DNA from: Thalassotalea ponticola
GTDB lineage: Bacteria; Pseudomonadota; Gammaproteobacteria; Enterobacterales; Alteromonadaceae
Assembly: GCF_041379045.1 (NCBI RefSeq)
Contig: NZ_CP166871.1
Coordinates: 3,224,001-3,288,000, forward strand
Reading direction: 5' to 3'
Length of the DNA: 64,000 bases
Positions 1-8,687 of the stretch are shown one piece after another (position 1 is the stretch's first letter; the number at the start of each line of letters is the position of its first letter). Under the pieces are notes generated by a model, which was not told where the DNA came from, did no database searches, and was given only the letters and a program-made list of their open reading frames with translations. A program made the translations under genes and the position numbers.

Positions 1-814
1 CTAGTTCGCTGTCGAGTTTGGAAATCAGCTTGCTAATGCGCTGCCGCGCCTTGAGCTCACCTGATACGATAACCGAGTTCGTTCGCTCATCGGCGACAAT
101 TTTAGGGATTAAAAACGCAGGGGTATCAGACTTGCCACTGGCGGGTTTGTTAATGTTTTCAATAATGCGCACCATTTCACCGGCCGATGCATATTCCAAC
201 TTGATGATTTCAACACCTTGGTCACCGGCGCGGTCAACCCGTTGGATGATATTCGCCAAGCGATTAACCACAGCGGCAGTACCGGTCATCATAATAACGT
301 TTGACGGTTCATAGTGAACCACATTACCACCACCGGCTTGGTCACTTAGCTGACGTAACAGCGGTGATAATTCCCGTACCGAAACATTCTTAACTTCAAT
401 AACGCGAGTGACCATTTGATCACCAATTGCCGAGTGATCGTCACCAACTACTGGAATATTTGCCGTCTTCGCGTCTTTGTTGACCACAACCTTTAAAATG
501 TTGTTTTCCATTTCAACAACGGAATAACCATAAACGTCAAGGACGTTTAAAAAGAATTGATAGTATTGTTCTTCGGTCAGTAAGTCGTAACTGCGGACAT
601 TAACCTTACCGCGGACTTTTGCATCAATAATAAAGGTCTTTTTTAAATTTTTACCAACGATATTAATGAATTCATTAATATCTGTACCTTTAAAATTAGG
701 AGAATACTGTGTCGCATAAGCGTGGTTCACGTTTAAGGTACACGTCAATGCCAGAGCGGCTAACACACTCGCTGAGGCTTTTTTTAGTTGTTGTGCGCAA
801 GTTGTTCGGCGCAT
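1..814 (-). CDS. gspD: GspD, type II secretion outer-membrane secretin (C-terminus cut off)
   Basis: Secretins form the outer-membrane channel of the type II secretion system. Translating the minus strand from ATG at 814 gives about 271 codons open to the window edge, so only the N-terminal part is present. It begins with a signal peptide (MRRTTCAQQLKKA, then a hydrophobic stretch ending near NHAYA). The N0 domain follows (FKGTDINEFINIVGKNLKK, KVRGKVNVRSYDLL), then N1/N2 repeats (VTRVIEVKNVSVRELSPLL; VEIIKLEYASAGEMVRIIE), as expected of GspD. The start lies 13 nt after the gspC stop, so the two are co-transcribed leftward. The membrane-embedded secretin core is outside the window. Confidence 0.93.
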   Translation of the reverse strand, partial: MRRTTCAQQLKKASASVLAALALTCTLNVNHAYATQYSPNFKGTDINEFINIVGKNLKKTFIIDAKVRGKVNVRSYDLLTEEQYYQFFLNVLDVYGYSVVEMENNILKVVVNKDAKTANIPVVGDDHSAIGDQMVTRVIEVKNVSVRELSPLLRQLSDQAGGGNVVHYEPSNVIMMTGTAAVVNRLANIIQRVDRAGDQGVEIIKLEYASAGEMVRIIENINKPASGKSDTPAFLIPKIVADERTNSVIVSGELKARQRISKLISKLDSEL

Positions 815-827
815 GAATGTGCTCCAG

Positions 828-1778
828 TTAATTATCCAGTCCTAGTGAAATATCGTGTAACTCACCTTGGCGATCGACTAATATGTCGATCTGCTCAGCT
901 ACTTTTAATTCGATTAGTGCTTGTTGCGCTTCGCGCATATCGGTTAAATCACGACCATTAATTTGTACCGCCACATCGCCAGGTACTAAACCGACTTGTT
1001 TAAAAAACTCCGGTTTACTGCTCGGCATCAAGCGATAACCGACAATTTTACCGTCAACTCTGTGCGGAGATACTTTTATGTAGTCGGTGATCTTGGTGGG
1101 ATCTTTAGCGATATCGGCTCGCAATTCGGCGATTTTCTCTTTAATGCGTTGCTGTTTAACAGGTTGTGGCCCTGGTGGCTTGGTGTTGCGTGTTTGCTTG
1201 ATGTCTAGCTGCGGCCGGGCTGTTGAGCTAGTGGAGTTAGCGTTAATTTGCTTCGTGTATTTAAAGCCGTCAAGCATCAAGGTTTCCATGTTGCCAGCCG
1301 TTTCGATAATGACACGATCGGGGTGAACCTGCTTTAACACTGCCCGAGTCCCAGTTATTTTATCGTCAATACCATAGGTTTGCTGTGATCCCTTCGACTC
1401 AATAATCGCGGCAGCAACTGCATCATCAGTTGACGCGACGACTCCGGTTAACGTCAGTTGCAGTTTGGTTTCTGGCGCCGATTCAACAGTCTTAACAGGC
1501 GCTTTTACTTCGCTTGGTTTAACAAACTTACCGAACAAATTAAGGTCGCGGATAACACTGACATCAATCGTTGGCGAGCTTGACGATAATTGATTACTCG
1601 ATGTCTGAGTAGACTTTGGCAGTGGTTTCACCTGTTCGGGAATAACAAGCCAAGTGACAGTTGCCGCCCAATATGCAAGATAAATAACGATTGTGGTAAT
1701 AAGCGCGCGAGCTAAAGCCTGCATAGGTAGCTTTTGCCATACTTGTTGTATTTGAGAATGTAGTTGCGCTAAGTCCAT
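828..1778 (-). CDS. gspC: GspC, inner-membrane component of type II secretion
   Basis: GspC links the inner-membrane platform to the GspD secretin. The 316-residue protein has a short cytoplasmic N-terminus, one membrane segment at about residues 25-46 (ALITTIVIYLAYWAATVTWL) and a proline/serine-rich linker. A homology-region domain follows at about 85-165 (LQLTLTGVVASTDDAVAAAI), and a C-terminal PDZ-like domain covers about 215-310 (PEFFKQVGLVPGDVAVQING). Length and domain order are those of full GspC. It is the first gene of the leftward operon with gspD. A small dyad, AGCACT-aaca-AGTGCT, lies at 1842-1857 upstream. The exported GlyGly-CTERM cyclophilin at 32133 may belong to the same secretion pathway. 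Confidence 0.93.
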   Translation of the reverse strand: MDLAQLHSQIQQVWQKLPMQALARALITTIVIYLAYWAATVTWLVIPEQVKPLPKSTQTSSNQLSSSSPTIDVSVIRDLNLFGKFVKPSEVKAPVKTVESAPETKLQLTLTGVVASTDDAVAAAIIESKGSQQTYGIDDKITGTRAVLKQVHPDRVIIETAGNMETLMLDGFKYTKQINANSTSSTARPQLDIKQTRNTKPPGPQPVKQQRIKEKIAELRADIAKDPTKITDYIKVSPHRVDGKIVGYRLMPSSKPEFFKQVGLVPGDVAVQINGRDLTDMREAQQALIELKVAEQIDILVDRQGELHDISLGLDN

Positions 1779-2168
1779 AAATCGTTTTCGTTATTTATAT
1801 TATTATCAAAGATTCTGTTGCTGATAATACTGAACCCAGCCAGCACTAACAAGTGCTAGCTAAGGCCAATAATGCGATTTACCGCAACTTATCTATACGG
1901 TTTCTCGCTTTCGTCCCATCGCTTGCAGGCATTTGTCTACATATATTACGTAGTATGGGCAAATAAATCATACAATCAAATGAAACCACCTAAAGCTATC
2001 ATTAAAGCCCCCTCGATTGACAGAAAATTAACAATATTTTCGCCAATGCCCCCTCATTTGCTAAAAAAACAATCAAAGCGTTGCTTTTTTAGCCTAGTTA
2101 AAGCCGTTAAGTGGCGAAAAATTCGCATTTGTGGTAAAAAGAGGCGTTATTTTTAGGCTGAGATCACT
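1779..2168. other. Divergent intergenic region gspC / hslR
   Basis: This 390-bp spacer must carry promoters for the leftward gsp operon and the rightward hslR-hslO pair. It holds a short dyad (1842-1857) and AT-rich tracts. An open frame at 1872-2156 is basic, low in complexity and has no recognisable family, so I do not call it a gene. I could not identify a convincing sigma-70 or heat-shock promoter by eye. Confidence 0.5.
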
Positions 2169-2579
2169 GTGAGTAAAAAATCAAACCACTACATTGAAGA
2201 CAGCGCCGTACGCCTCGACAAATGGTTGTGGGCAGCGCGCTTTTACAAAACCCGAGCGATTGCCAAGCAAATGATTGATGGCGGTAAAGTGTTTTACAAT
2301 GGACAACGCAGCAAATCCAGTAAAAATGTCAACATTGGTGATAGAATTAAGGTTCGACAAGGCTATGACGAACGCGAAGTCATTGTCGTCGAGCTTGCCG
2401 ATCGCCGCCGCGATGCGAACTTTGCTCAAACACTGTATAGCGAAACGGAACAAAGCATTGAAACCCGAGCTGCCAATGCTGTCGCGCGCAAGCAGGGAAC
2501 CTTACTAAATCCCGCTAGCGAAACTAAGCCGGATAAAAAACAACGTCGTAAACTCAGAGAATTTAAAGAAAGGATCTAA
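2169..2579 (+). CDS. hslR: Hsp15, ribosome-associated heat shock protein (S4 domain)
   Basis: Hsp15 binds free 50S subunits carrying a nascent chain and helps recycle stalled ribosomes. The 136-residue protein has an S4 RNA-binding domain at about residues 14-75 (VRLDKWLWAARFYKTRAIAK, then VFYNGQRSKSSKNVNIGD) and a basic C-terminal tail (KQRRKLREFKERI), both typical of the family. Translation starts at GTG 2169; no better upstream start exists. The stop is directly followed by the GTG start of hslO, so the pair is an operon, as in enterobacteria. Confidence 0.93.
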   Translation: MSKKSNHYIEDSAVRLDKWLWAARFYKTRAIAKQMIDGGKVFYNGQRSKSSKNVNIGDRIKVRQGYDEREVIVVELADRRRDANFAQTLYSETEQSIETRAANAVARKQGTLLNPASETKPDKKQRRKLREFKERI

Positions 2580-2580
2580 C

Positions 2581-3438
2581 GTGACAATACAAACTGATGT
2601 GTTGAACCGCTTCCTGTTTGAAGACCTACACGCCCGAGGCGAATTAGTTCAACTAGACCAAAGCTTCAAACAAATTGTTGAAAACCACAACTATCCCGAC
2701 GCTGTTAAACAGTTACTCGGTGAACTTATGGCCGCTACCTGTTTGTTGACAGCCACCTTAAAGTTTGAAGGTGAAATTGCGGTTCAAATTCAAGGTGATG
2801 GACCGGTGCAATACATGGTAATCAATGGCGATCACCAGCAACGCATGCGTGGCACGGCCAATATTAACGGCCAAATTACAGGTACCAGCCTCAATGATCT
2901 GATGGGTAACGCAAACATGGTCATTACGGTAATGCCTAAAAACGGTGAACGCTACCAAGGCATTGTCCGTTTAGAAGGTGACTCTCTTGCAGAGTGTATT
3001 GAACACTACTTTGCCACCTCGGAGCAGTTGGCTACCCGTATTTGGTTATACGCAGACAGCTCCGAGATGCTCGCTGCAGGAGCACTGGTTCAGGTGCTCC
3101 CAGATAGCGAAGACAAAGATCAGCAAATGCTAGATTTTGAGCATATTTGCCAGCTAACCGCTACGTTAAAAGCCAGTGAAATCTTTCAATTACCTGCCGA
3201 AGAGGTGCTCTATCGCCTTTACCACGAGCAAACGGTTCGCGTATTCGACCCGCAGTCAGTAACCTTTGTCTGTGGCTGTAGTGAAGACAAGTGCTTGACC
3301 GCCATTGCCAATATTGGTCAAACTGCAATTGAAGAGCACTTAGCAGAGCATGGCGAAATAAAGATAAACTGTGAGTTTTGCCTTAAACAGTATCATTTTG
3401 ATCGAGAAAAGTTAAAACCACTACTTAAACCGAACTAA
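2581..3438 (+). CDS. hslO: Hsp33, redox-activated holdase chaperone
   Basis: Hsp33 is a cytoplasmic chaperone switched on when oxidants release zinc from its C-terminal cysteines. The 285-residue protein shows the complete switch: Cys231 and Cys233 (FVCGCSEDKC) and Cys264 and Cys267 (INCEFCL). This gives the family spacing CxC-X30-CxxC. The N-terminal body matches the family (RFLFEDLHARGELVQLD near residue 10). Its GTG start lies immediately after the hslR stop. The neighbours hslR and pckA reproduce the gene order known from E. coli. Together with the oxyR/ahp cluster at 56-60 kb it contributes to oxidative-stress defence. Confidence 0.95.
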   Translation: MTIQTDVLNRFLFEDLHARGELVQLDQSFKQIVENHNYPDAVKQLLGELMAATCLLTATLKFEGEIAVQIQGDGPVQYMVINGDHQQRMRGTANINGQITGTSLNDLMGNANMVITVMPKNGERYQGIVRLEGDSLAECIEHYFATSEQLATRIWLYADSSEMLAAGALVQVLPDSEDKDQQMLDFEHICQLTATLKASEIFQLPAEEVLYRLYHEQTVRVFDPQSVTFVCGCSEDKCLTAIANIGQTAIEEHLAEHGEIKINCEFCLKQYHFDREKLKPLLKPN

Positions 3439-3482
3439 AGTAGCCATTTCTGGCTAAGAAATTTGGTGTAATTTTACTACTA

Positions 3483-3536
3483 AAATGGCGTTAAACCGTA
3501 GATAAACTGTTATTTTTACGACAATTAACGCCATTT
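3483..3536. promoter_or_regulatory. 12-bp inverted repeat upstream of pckA
   Basis: The arms AAATGGCGTTAA (3483-3494) and TTAACGCCATTT (3525-3536) are exact complements separated by 30 nt. The repeat lies 45 nt after hslO and about 135 nt before pckA. No U-run follows it, so it is either a long-loop hairpin or a pair of regulator half-sites. A second, shorter dyad (TAGCCA-tttc-TGGCTA, 3441-3456) is close to the hslO stop. Confidence 0.4.
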
Positions 3537-3671
3537 ATGAAAGCCCTGCAAAAAACTTCCATTACTTACTTCATTTCCCTTTTATTTAACGCCCACATTC
3601 GTTACTATTTGCCCCATAAAACGCTCTTTTAGAGTGAATAATCTAAGAACTAACGCTGGGAGCCTTCGGGG

Positions 3672-5279
3672 ATGACGACTGCTAAAACCATAGACTTGTC
3701 GCAATACGGTATCAACAACACATCTAACATTGTTTACAATCCAACTTATGAACAGCTTTTTGAAGAAGAAACCAAACCTGAACTAGAAGGTTTTGAAAAA
3801 GGCACCGTGACCAACACGGGTGCTGTTGCCGTCGATACGGGTATTTTTACCGGGCGTTCACCAAAAGACAAATACATCGTCCGCGACGATGTTACCCGCG
3901 ATACGGTATGGTGGTCAGATCAAGGTCAAAACGACAACAAACCAATGAGCCAAGAAACTTGGCAGCAGTTAAAGACGTTAGTTACCGAACAGTTATCGAA
4001 TAAGCGCTTATTTGTCGTCGACACCTTCTGTGGTGCCAATGAAGACACTCGTCTGAAAGTGCGCTTTATTACCGAAGTTGCGTGGCAAGCTCACTTCGTA
4101 AAAAATATGTTTATCCGCCCAACAGCAGCGGAACTGGAAGATTACCAACCTGACTTCGTCGTCATGAACGGTGCGAAAACCAGTAACCCTAACTGGCAAC
4201 AACAAGGTCTAAATTCAGAAAACTTTGTTGCCTTTAACCTGACTGAGCGCATGCAGCTAATAGGTGGTACTTGGTATGGCGGCGAAATGAAAAAAGGTAT
4301 GTTCTCGATGATGAACTACCTACTGCCATTACAAGGCATCGCCTCAATGCACTGCAGTGCCAATGTGGGTAAAGATGGTGATACGGCAATCTTTTTTGGC
4401 TTATCAGGTACCGGTAAAACCACCTTGTCTACCGATCCTCACCGCCAGTTAATCGGTGATGATGAACACGGTTGGGATGACAATGGTATATTCAACTTTG
4501 AAGGTGGTTGTTATGCAAAAACAATCAACTTGAGCAAAGAAAATGAGCCCGATATCTACAACGCCATTCGCCGCAATGCGCTGTTGGAGAATGTAGTGGT
4601 TCGCGAAGACGGTTCAATTGACTACGACAGCAATGAAAAAACCGAAAACACCCGCGTTTCCTACCCTATCGATCACATTGACAACATCGTTAAGCCGATT
4701 TCTCGAGGTGGTCACGCGAGTAAAGTGATTTTCTTAACCGCTGATGCGTTCGGTGTTTTACCGCCAGTAGCAAAGTTAACGCCAGAGCAAACTGAGTACT
4801 ATTTCTTATCTGGTTTTACGGCTAAGCTAGCAGGTACAGAGCGCGGAATTACCGAACCGACTCCGACTTTCTCAAGCTGTTTTGGTGCCGCGTTTTTAAG
4901 TTTACATCCAACCCAATACGCCGATGTACTCGTTAAGCGTATGCAAGCAGCTGGCGCCCAGGCTTACTTGGTAAACACCGGTTGGAACGGTACTGGTAAG
5001 CGCATTTCGATTAAAGATACACGTGCGATTATTGACGCCATTTTAGACGGCTCAATAGAACAAGCAGAGTGTCAGACCTTGCCACTGTTTAACTTGGCTG
5101 TACCCACGGCGTTACACGGTGTCGACAGCGGTATTTTAGATCCGCGTGACACCTATCAACAGCCACAACAATGGCTAGATAAAGCAACCAATCTAGCCGG
5201 TAAATTTATTGATAACTTCACCAAATTTACCGATACAGACCACGGCAAATCACTCGTCGCCGCTGGTCCACAAAAGTAA
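3672..5279 (+). CDS. pckA: Phosphoenolpyruvate carboxykinase (ATP)
   Basis: Converts oxaloacetate and ATP to phosphoenolpyruvate, CO2 and ADP, the entry step of gluconeogenesis. The 535-residue protein has the full ATP-type signature. [10 protein letters not shown] (substrate site) lies near residue 60 and [20 protein letters not shown] near 200. The P-loop [11 protein letters not shown] lies near 250, followed by the metal-binding [10 protein letters not shown]. Length is that of the family (about 520-540). The ATG is preceded by TTCGGGG. The gene sits between hslO and envZ/ompR as in E. coli. A hairpin directly downstream (5293-5321) ends the transcript. Confidence 0.97.
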   Translation: MTTAKTIDLSQYGINNTSNIVYNPTYEQLFEEETKPELEGFEKGTVTNTGAVAVDTGIFTGRSPKDKYIVRDDVTRDTVWWSDQGQNDNKPMSQETWQQLKTLVTEQLSNKRLFVVDTFCGANEDTRLKVRFITEVAWQAHFVKNMFIRPTAAELEDYQPDFVVMNGAKTSNPNWQQQGLNSENFVAFNLTERMQLIGGTWYGGEMKKGMFSMMNYLLPLQGIASMHCSANVGKDGDTAIFFGLSGTGKTTLSTDPHRQLIGDDEHGWDDNGIFNFEGGCYAKTINLSKENEPDIYNAIRRNALLENVVVREDGSIDYDSNEKTENTRVSYPIDHIDNIVKPISRGGHASKVIFLTADAFGVLPPVAKLTPEQTEYYFLSGFTAKLAGTERGITEPTPTFSSCFGAAFLSLHPTQYADVLVKRMQAAGAQAYLVNTGWNGTGKRISIKDTRAIIDAILDGSIEQAECQTLPLFNLAVPTALHGVDSGILDPRDTYQQPQQWLDKATNLAGKFIDNFTKFTDTDHGKSLVAAGPQK

Positions 5280-5292
5280 ATAACTACGACGC

Positions 5293-5321
5293 TAGCGAGT
5301 GGTATAGCAAGCCACTCGCTA
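5293..5321 (+). terminator. Hairpin terminator after pckA
   Basis: Perfect 10-bp stem TAGCGAGTGG / CCACTCGCTA with a 9-nt loop, starting 13 nt after the pckA stop. The following tract (TCCCTT) is only weakly U-rich, so termination may be partial. Confidence 0.6.
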
Positions 5322-5593
5322 TCCCTTAACTCGGGCGTTCGCTCGCTTTAACAAAACCTATAAATAATTTTTTAACAACAAGTTAGCCGGAAGATGGTGC
5401 TCGATAAAGTCCGCTAATACGGTGTTGCTTTTTGCTGTTACCGGCTTGGTTAGCTTTAGCGAAAATATGATCTAGAATAAAGTAATCCCCCACATAACAA
5501 TAAGGAATCTCTCGCAATCAACCGCAAATGGAGATAAGAATAATGATATAAGCAGCGTGCTGCTATGGATTTTGATTTGCTATCAAAATACCT
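5322..5593. other. Intergenic stretch pckA - small membrane protein, with a possible 10-codon leader
   Basis: The gap from pckA to the next gene is 314 bp including the terminator. Just before the next gene a 10-codon frame runs from ATG 5565 to TGA 5595-5597 (product [10 protein letters not shown]). Its stop overlaps the next start as ATGA, and it is preceded by a small dyad AGCAGC-gt-GCTGCT. This could couple translation, but no strong ribosome site precedes either start. Nothing else is recognisable. Confidence 0.35.
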
Positions 5594-5932
5594 ATGACCA
5601 TTCTCGATCAACAAGTACCATTAACGCACAACCTCAAGTTCGCGTTGCAAAACCATCGTTTTCTTTGGCTGCTTTTGCTGTTTACCGCCGGCCTCGATTA
5701 CATTTCCACCATTGAGTTTATGACCCACGGTAGCATTGCCCACGAGGGTAACCTCATTGTCAGAACATTAGCGTATCAGCTCGGTATACTTCCCGGAGTA
5801 GCGGTGGGTAAATTACTGCAAATACTGGCAGCGATGGCGTTTTGTGCACTGACCAAAGAAATGGCGCGGCCGATTATGATGATCATAATCGCTCTCAACA
5901 TTTGTGCGTTTTATATCAATACCAGTTATTAA
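5594..5932 (+). CDS. Small integral membrane protein of unknown function
   Basis: A 112-residue hydrophobic protein with about three membrane segments: residues 24-42 ([20 protein letters not shown]), 72-92 ([20 protein letters not shown]) and 95-110 ([14 protein letters not shown]). The first helix carries a conserved-looking D-x4-E pair (LDYISTIEF), which recalls DUF5658-type small membrane proteins; that assignment is tentative. Its 3' end overlaps the end of the convergent envZ by 4 bp. No clear Shine-Dalgarno is visible; a short upstream frame ending ATGA may couple its translation. No function can be assigned. Confidence 0.7.
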   Translation: MTILDQQVPLTHNLKFALQNHRFLWLLLLFTAGLDYISTIEFMTHGSIAHEGNLIVRTLAYQLGILPGVAVGKLLQILAAMAFCALTKEMARPIMMIIIALNICAFYINTSY

Positions 5933-7269
5933 TGTGGCGTTGCTCGTTCTGGCGTGTTGATCGGCAGTTCTACTCGCGCCATTAAGCCGCCATCATCGCG
6001 ATTTGACAGCAATACTCGACCACCGTGACCGTCAATGATGCGCTTGATAATTGCCAAGCCTAGGCCACTGCCTTTTGCGCCCCTTGCGGTATCACCTTGG
6101 GTAAACGGTTGAAACAGGCGCTCTATATCATCTTCGTTTATCCCTGGACCTCTATCGGCTACAGTGAAATAGACGTATGTTGCCGATGGATCACAACCTG
6201 AGGTGATTTCCACTTGATGATTACCGTGCTTAACGGCATTTTCCAGCAAATTAGTTAACACCCGTTTTATCGCTGGATAAACCATAGCAACGTCAGGTAA
6301 CCCTTCGGCTAGGTCGAGCTTGAAAAGCTGTTGTTCAGCTCGTTCGAGTTTGACCACATCGTTAATCAGCTGATTGAGTTGATGCGGTTTCGATTTTTCC
6401 ATCATATCGTGGCGTATGTAATCGATGAACTGATCAATTATCGAGTTCATGTCATCAATATCGCTAACGATGCCTTCTTTGAGGTAATCTTCGTCTTCGC
6501 TCATCATTTCGGTTGCTAAGCGAATACGGGTTAATGGCGTGCGCAAATCATGGGATATACCCGCCATCAATAAACTGCGATCAGACTCTAATTGTTTAAT
6601 ACCGTGTGACATGCGATTGAATGCCTTAGTTACCGCCACAACCTCACTGGTGCCACGCTCCTTGAGCGGTTTGGGGAACTTGCCTCGGCTGACATCGATT
6701 GCCGCATTTTGTAACGCTTTGAGGGGACGATTTAATTGGCGGACAAATAAATAGCCACCAATAACACTTAATCCACCGATCAGTACGAGGTAAAAAATTA
6801 GAGGGTAAAAGCTAGATTCTTCAATGCCTTTAAGCGGAATTTTCACCCACAATGGTGGCGCATTTGCGGGGCGAACACCTTGCGGTAATCGAATCCAAAA
6901 AAGGTACTCCTCACCTTCCGAGATATGAACTTGCGTTTGCCCTTGAACGAGCTCACTCATTTGCATCGACAAATACGGATAGTGTGTTGCACTTGCCAAC
7001 CCCAATTCCATCGCGTCCGTCTGTCGGTACACACCAATACCTGTCTCGCGATGAAATGCCGTCGCCAAACGCGGGTTAAAAGGCACATCCCCGCCGTAGA
7101 TCGAGGCAACGACTTTCACTTGTTTAGCGAGTAGCTGATTGGTTTGTTCCAGCGTTGGTTTAATGACATAAATAGCCACGCTTAAGTAAGAGACTACTTG
7201 GTTGATCAGCAATAAAAAGCCAATCAACAATACCGTTTGGCCAAATGCACTTTTCGGTAGTAAACGCAT
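5929..7269 (-). CDS. envZ: EnvZ, osmosensor histidine kinase
   Basis: Inner-membrane sensor kinase that phosphorylates OmpR. The 446-residue protein has transmembrane segments at about residues 11-33 and 155-178 flanking a periplasmic sensor domain, and a HAMP linker ([19 protein letters not shown]). The dimerisation/phosphoacceptor box follows ([20 protein letters not shown], catalytic His near 240), then the ATPase boxes N ([10 protein letters not shown]), G1 ([10 protein letters not shown]) and G2 ([13 protein letters not shown]). All catalytic motifs are intact. It starts 25 nt after ompR, in the same leftward operon, and overlaps the convergent small membrane gene by 4 bp. Confidence 0.95.
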   Translation of the reverse strand: MRLLPKSAFGQTVLLIGFLLLINQVVSYLSVAIYVIKPTLEQTNQLLAKQVKVVASIYGGDVPFNPRLATAFHRETGIGVYRQTDAMELGLASATHYPYLSMQMSELVQGQTQVHISEGEEYLFWIRLPQGVRPANAPPLWVKIPLKGIEESSFYPLIFYLVLIGGLSVIGGYLFVRQLNRPLKALQNAAIDVSRGKFPKPLKERGTSEVVAVTKAFNRMSHGIKQLESDRSLLMAGISHDLRTPLTRIRLATEMMSEDEDYLKEGIVSDIDDMNSIIDQFIDYIRHDMMEKSKPHQLNQLINDVVKLERAEQQLFKLDLAEGLPDVAMVYPAIKRVLTNLLENAVKHGNHQVEITSGCDPSATYVYFTVADRGPGINEDDIERLFQPFTQGDTARGAKGSGLGLAIIKRIIDGHGGRVLLSNRDDGGLMARVELPINTPERATPH

Positions 7270-7294
7270 ATCAACACAAACTCATCGGCGTAAA

Positions 7295-8017
7295 CTAACT
7301 GCTGGTGCCATCGGGAACAAACACATAGCCAAGTCCCCAAACGGTTTGGATATAGCGAGGGTTGGCAGGATCTTGTTCAAGCATACGGCGCAATCGCGAC
7401 ACTTGTACGTCAATACTGCGCTCCAGTGCTGAGTAGTCTCGACCACGGGCTAAATTCATTAATTTATCGCGAGATAAGGGTTCGCGAGGATGTGTGATCA
7501 AGGCTTTTAACACCGCAAACTCGCCACTGGTCAAAGGCATTTCAAGGTCACCTTTACGCATTTCGCGCGTCGCCAAGTTGAGGCTAAACGCACCAAATTC
7601 AATCACCTCTTCTGCCTGTGACGGGGCTCCGGGTGCTTCCGTGCTTTTGCGGCGCAATACCGCTTTAATACGAGCTAATAACTCTCGAGGATTAAACGGT
7701 TTTGGCATGTAGTCATCGGCGCCTAGCTCTAAGCCAATAATACGATCAACTTCATCGCCCTTCGCCGTTAACATAATAATCGGGATCTCGTTTTCGGCTT
7801 GACGCAAACGACGACAAATTGACAAGCCATCTTCGCCAGGTAACATCAAGTCGAGCACCACCAGATGAAAGTTTTCGCGCTCGATCAATCTGTCCATTTG
7901 TTCTGAATTGGCCGCGCTGCGCACCACATAGCCTTGTTCCACCAAATAGCGTTCGAGCAGTGCGCGCAAACGCATATCATCATCTACGACTAATATTTTT
8001 GGTGTTTCCTGTCCCAT
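7295..8017 (-). CDS. ompR: OmpR, response regulator of osmolarity/porin genes
   Basis: The 240-residue DNA-binding response regulator is paired with EnvZ. The receiver domain (1-120) has the acidic pocket VVDDD (residues 10-14), phosphoacceptor Asp56 (VVLDLMLPGEDG) and the switch Lys in YMPKPFNPREL. The C-terminal winged-helix domain (about 140-240) contains the recognition segment LSRDKLMNLARGRDYSALER, ending in YIQTVWGLGYVFVPDG. Length and sequence agree closely with enterobacterial OmpR (239 residues). It is the first gene of the ompR-envZ operon and lies about 100 nt from greB on the same strand. Confidence 0.96.
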   Translation of the reverse strand: MGQETPKILVVDDDMRLRALLERYLVEQGYVVRSAANSEQMDRLIERENFHLVVLDLMLPGEDGLSICRRLRQAENEIPIIMLTAKGDEVDRIIGLELGADDYMPKPFNPRELLARIKAVLRRKSTEAPGAPSQAEEVIEFGAFSLNLATREMRKGDLEMPLTSGEFAVLKALITHPREPLSRDKLMNLARGRDYSALERSIDVQVSRLRRMLEQDPANPRYIQTVWGLGYVFVPDGTSS

Positions 8018-8117
8018 AGAAGCCTCTAAAATACGGTTTATATATCTTTTTTAATTATCTACTGTATGTAATTTCCGGCGTGATTAACAGTTAAAATCAA
8101 CGCTCATTTGTTACAAA

Positions 8118-8597
8118 CTATGAACGCTGGTAATAAATATCAACAATCTCCAAAAAGCGTTCACCGTCAGGGGTGTTAACGACGACTTCGTCACCGGCCT
8201 GTTTTCCCAACAGTGCACGAGCAACGGGTGAGTCGATGCTGATTTCACCCTTGCTGACATCCCATTCATCAGGACCGACGATGCGATACTCAAATTCGCG
8301 GTCTTGTTCATCAATAATCTTGACCGACGCGCCAAAAAAGACTTTGCCCTGCTGTTGTTGCTCGGGATAAACAATGGTTAATTGATCTAGGCGCTTACTT
8401 AGAAAGCGAATTCGACGGTCTATTTCTCGCAACCGCTTTTTGCCGTAGATGTACTCGGCATTTTCACTGCGATCGCCTAGCGCGGCGGCCTCAGAAACGG
8501 CTTTGGTAACCTGTGGTCGCTCTTGCTTCCAAAGAAACTTAAGTTCGTCGTCAAGCCGTTGCCAGCCTGCTCTTGTTATGTAATTGGATCGACTCAT
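8118..8597 (-). CDS. greB: Transcript cleavage factor GreB
   Basis: GreB stimulates cleavage of backtracked RNA by RNA polymerase. The 159-residue protein has the N-terminal coiled coil with its acidic tip ([20 protein letters not shown], residues about 35-55), where the tip Asp and Glu coordinate the catalytic metal. The C-terminal FKBP-like domain ends in [38 protein letters not shown] is the pattern that separates GreB from GreA. It is transcribed leftward toward ompR and divergently from tex, with 90 nt between the two start codons, as is common in the group. Confidence 0.95.
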   Translation of the reverse strand: MSRSNYITRAGWQRLDDELKFLWKQERPQVTKAVSEAAALGDRSENAEYIYGKKRLREIDRRIRFLSKRLDQLTIVYPEQQQQGKVFFGASVKIIDEQDREFEYRIVGPDEWDVSKGEISIDSPVARALLGKQAGDEVVVNTPDGERFLEIVDIYYQRS

Positions 8598-8687
8598 TTT
8601 ACTAAAAATATTGTAATTTCACTGGCATTATTGTCGCGCTACAGGTATATACTCTGCAACTTAAAATTTTTACTAGCGACCATTGAT

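Noticed and set aside
1872..2156. 94-codon open frame upstream of hslR
   Set aside because: Basic, low-complexity product without family resemblance in an AT-rich divergent promoter region; no ribosome site.
8523..8687. Upstream extension of the tex frame
   Set aside because: It runs antisense through the start of greB and is absent from the Tex family; ATG 8688 gives the normal length.
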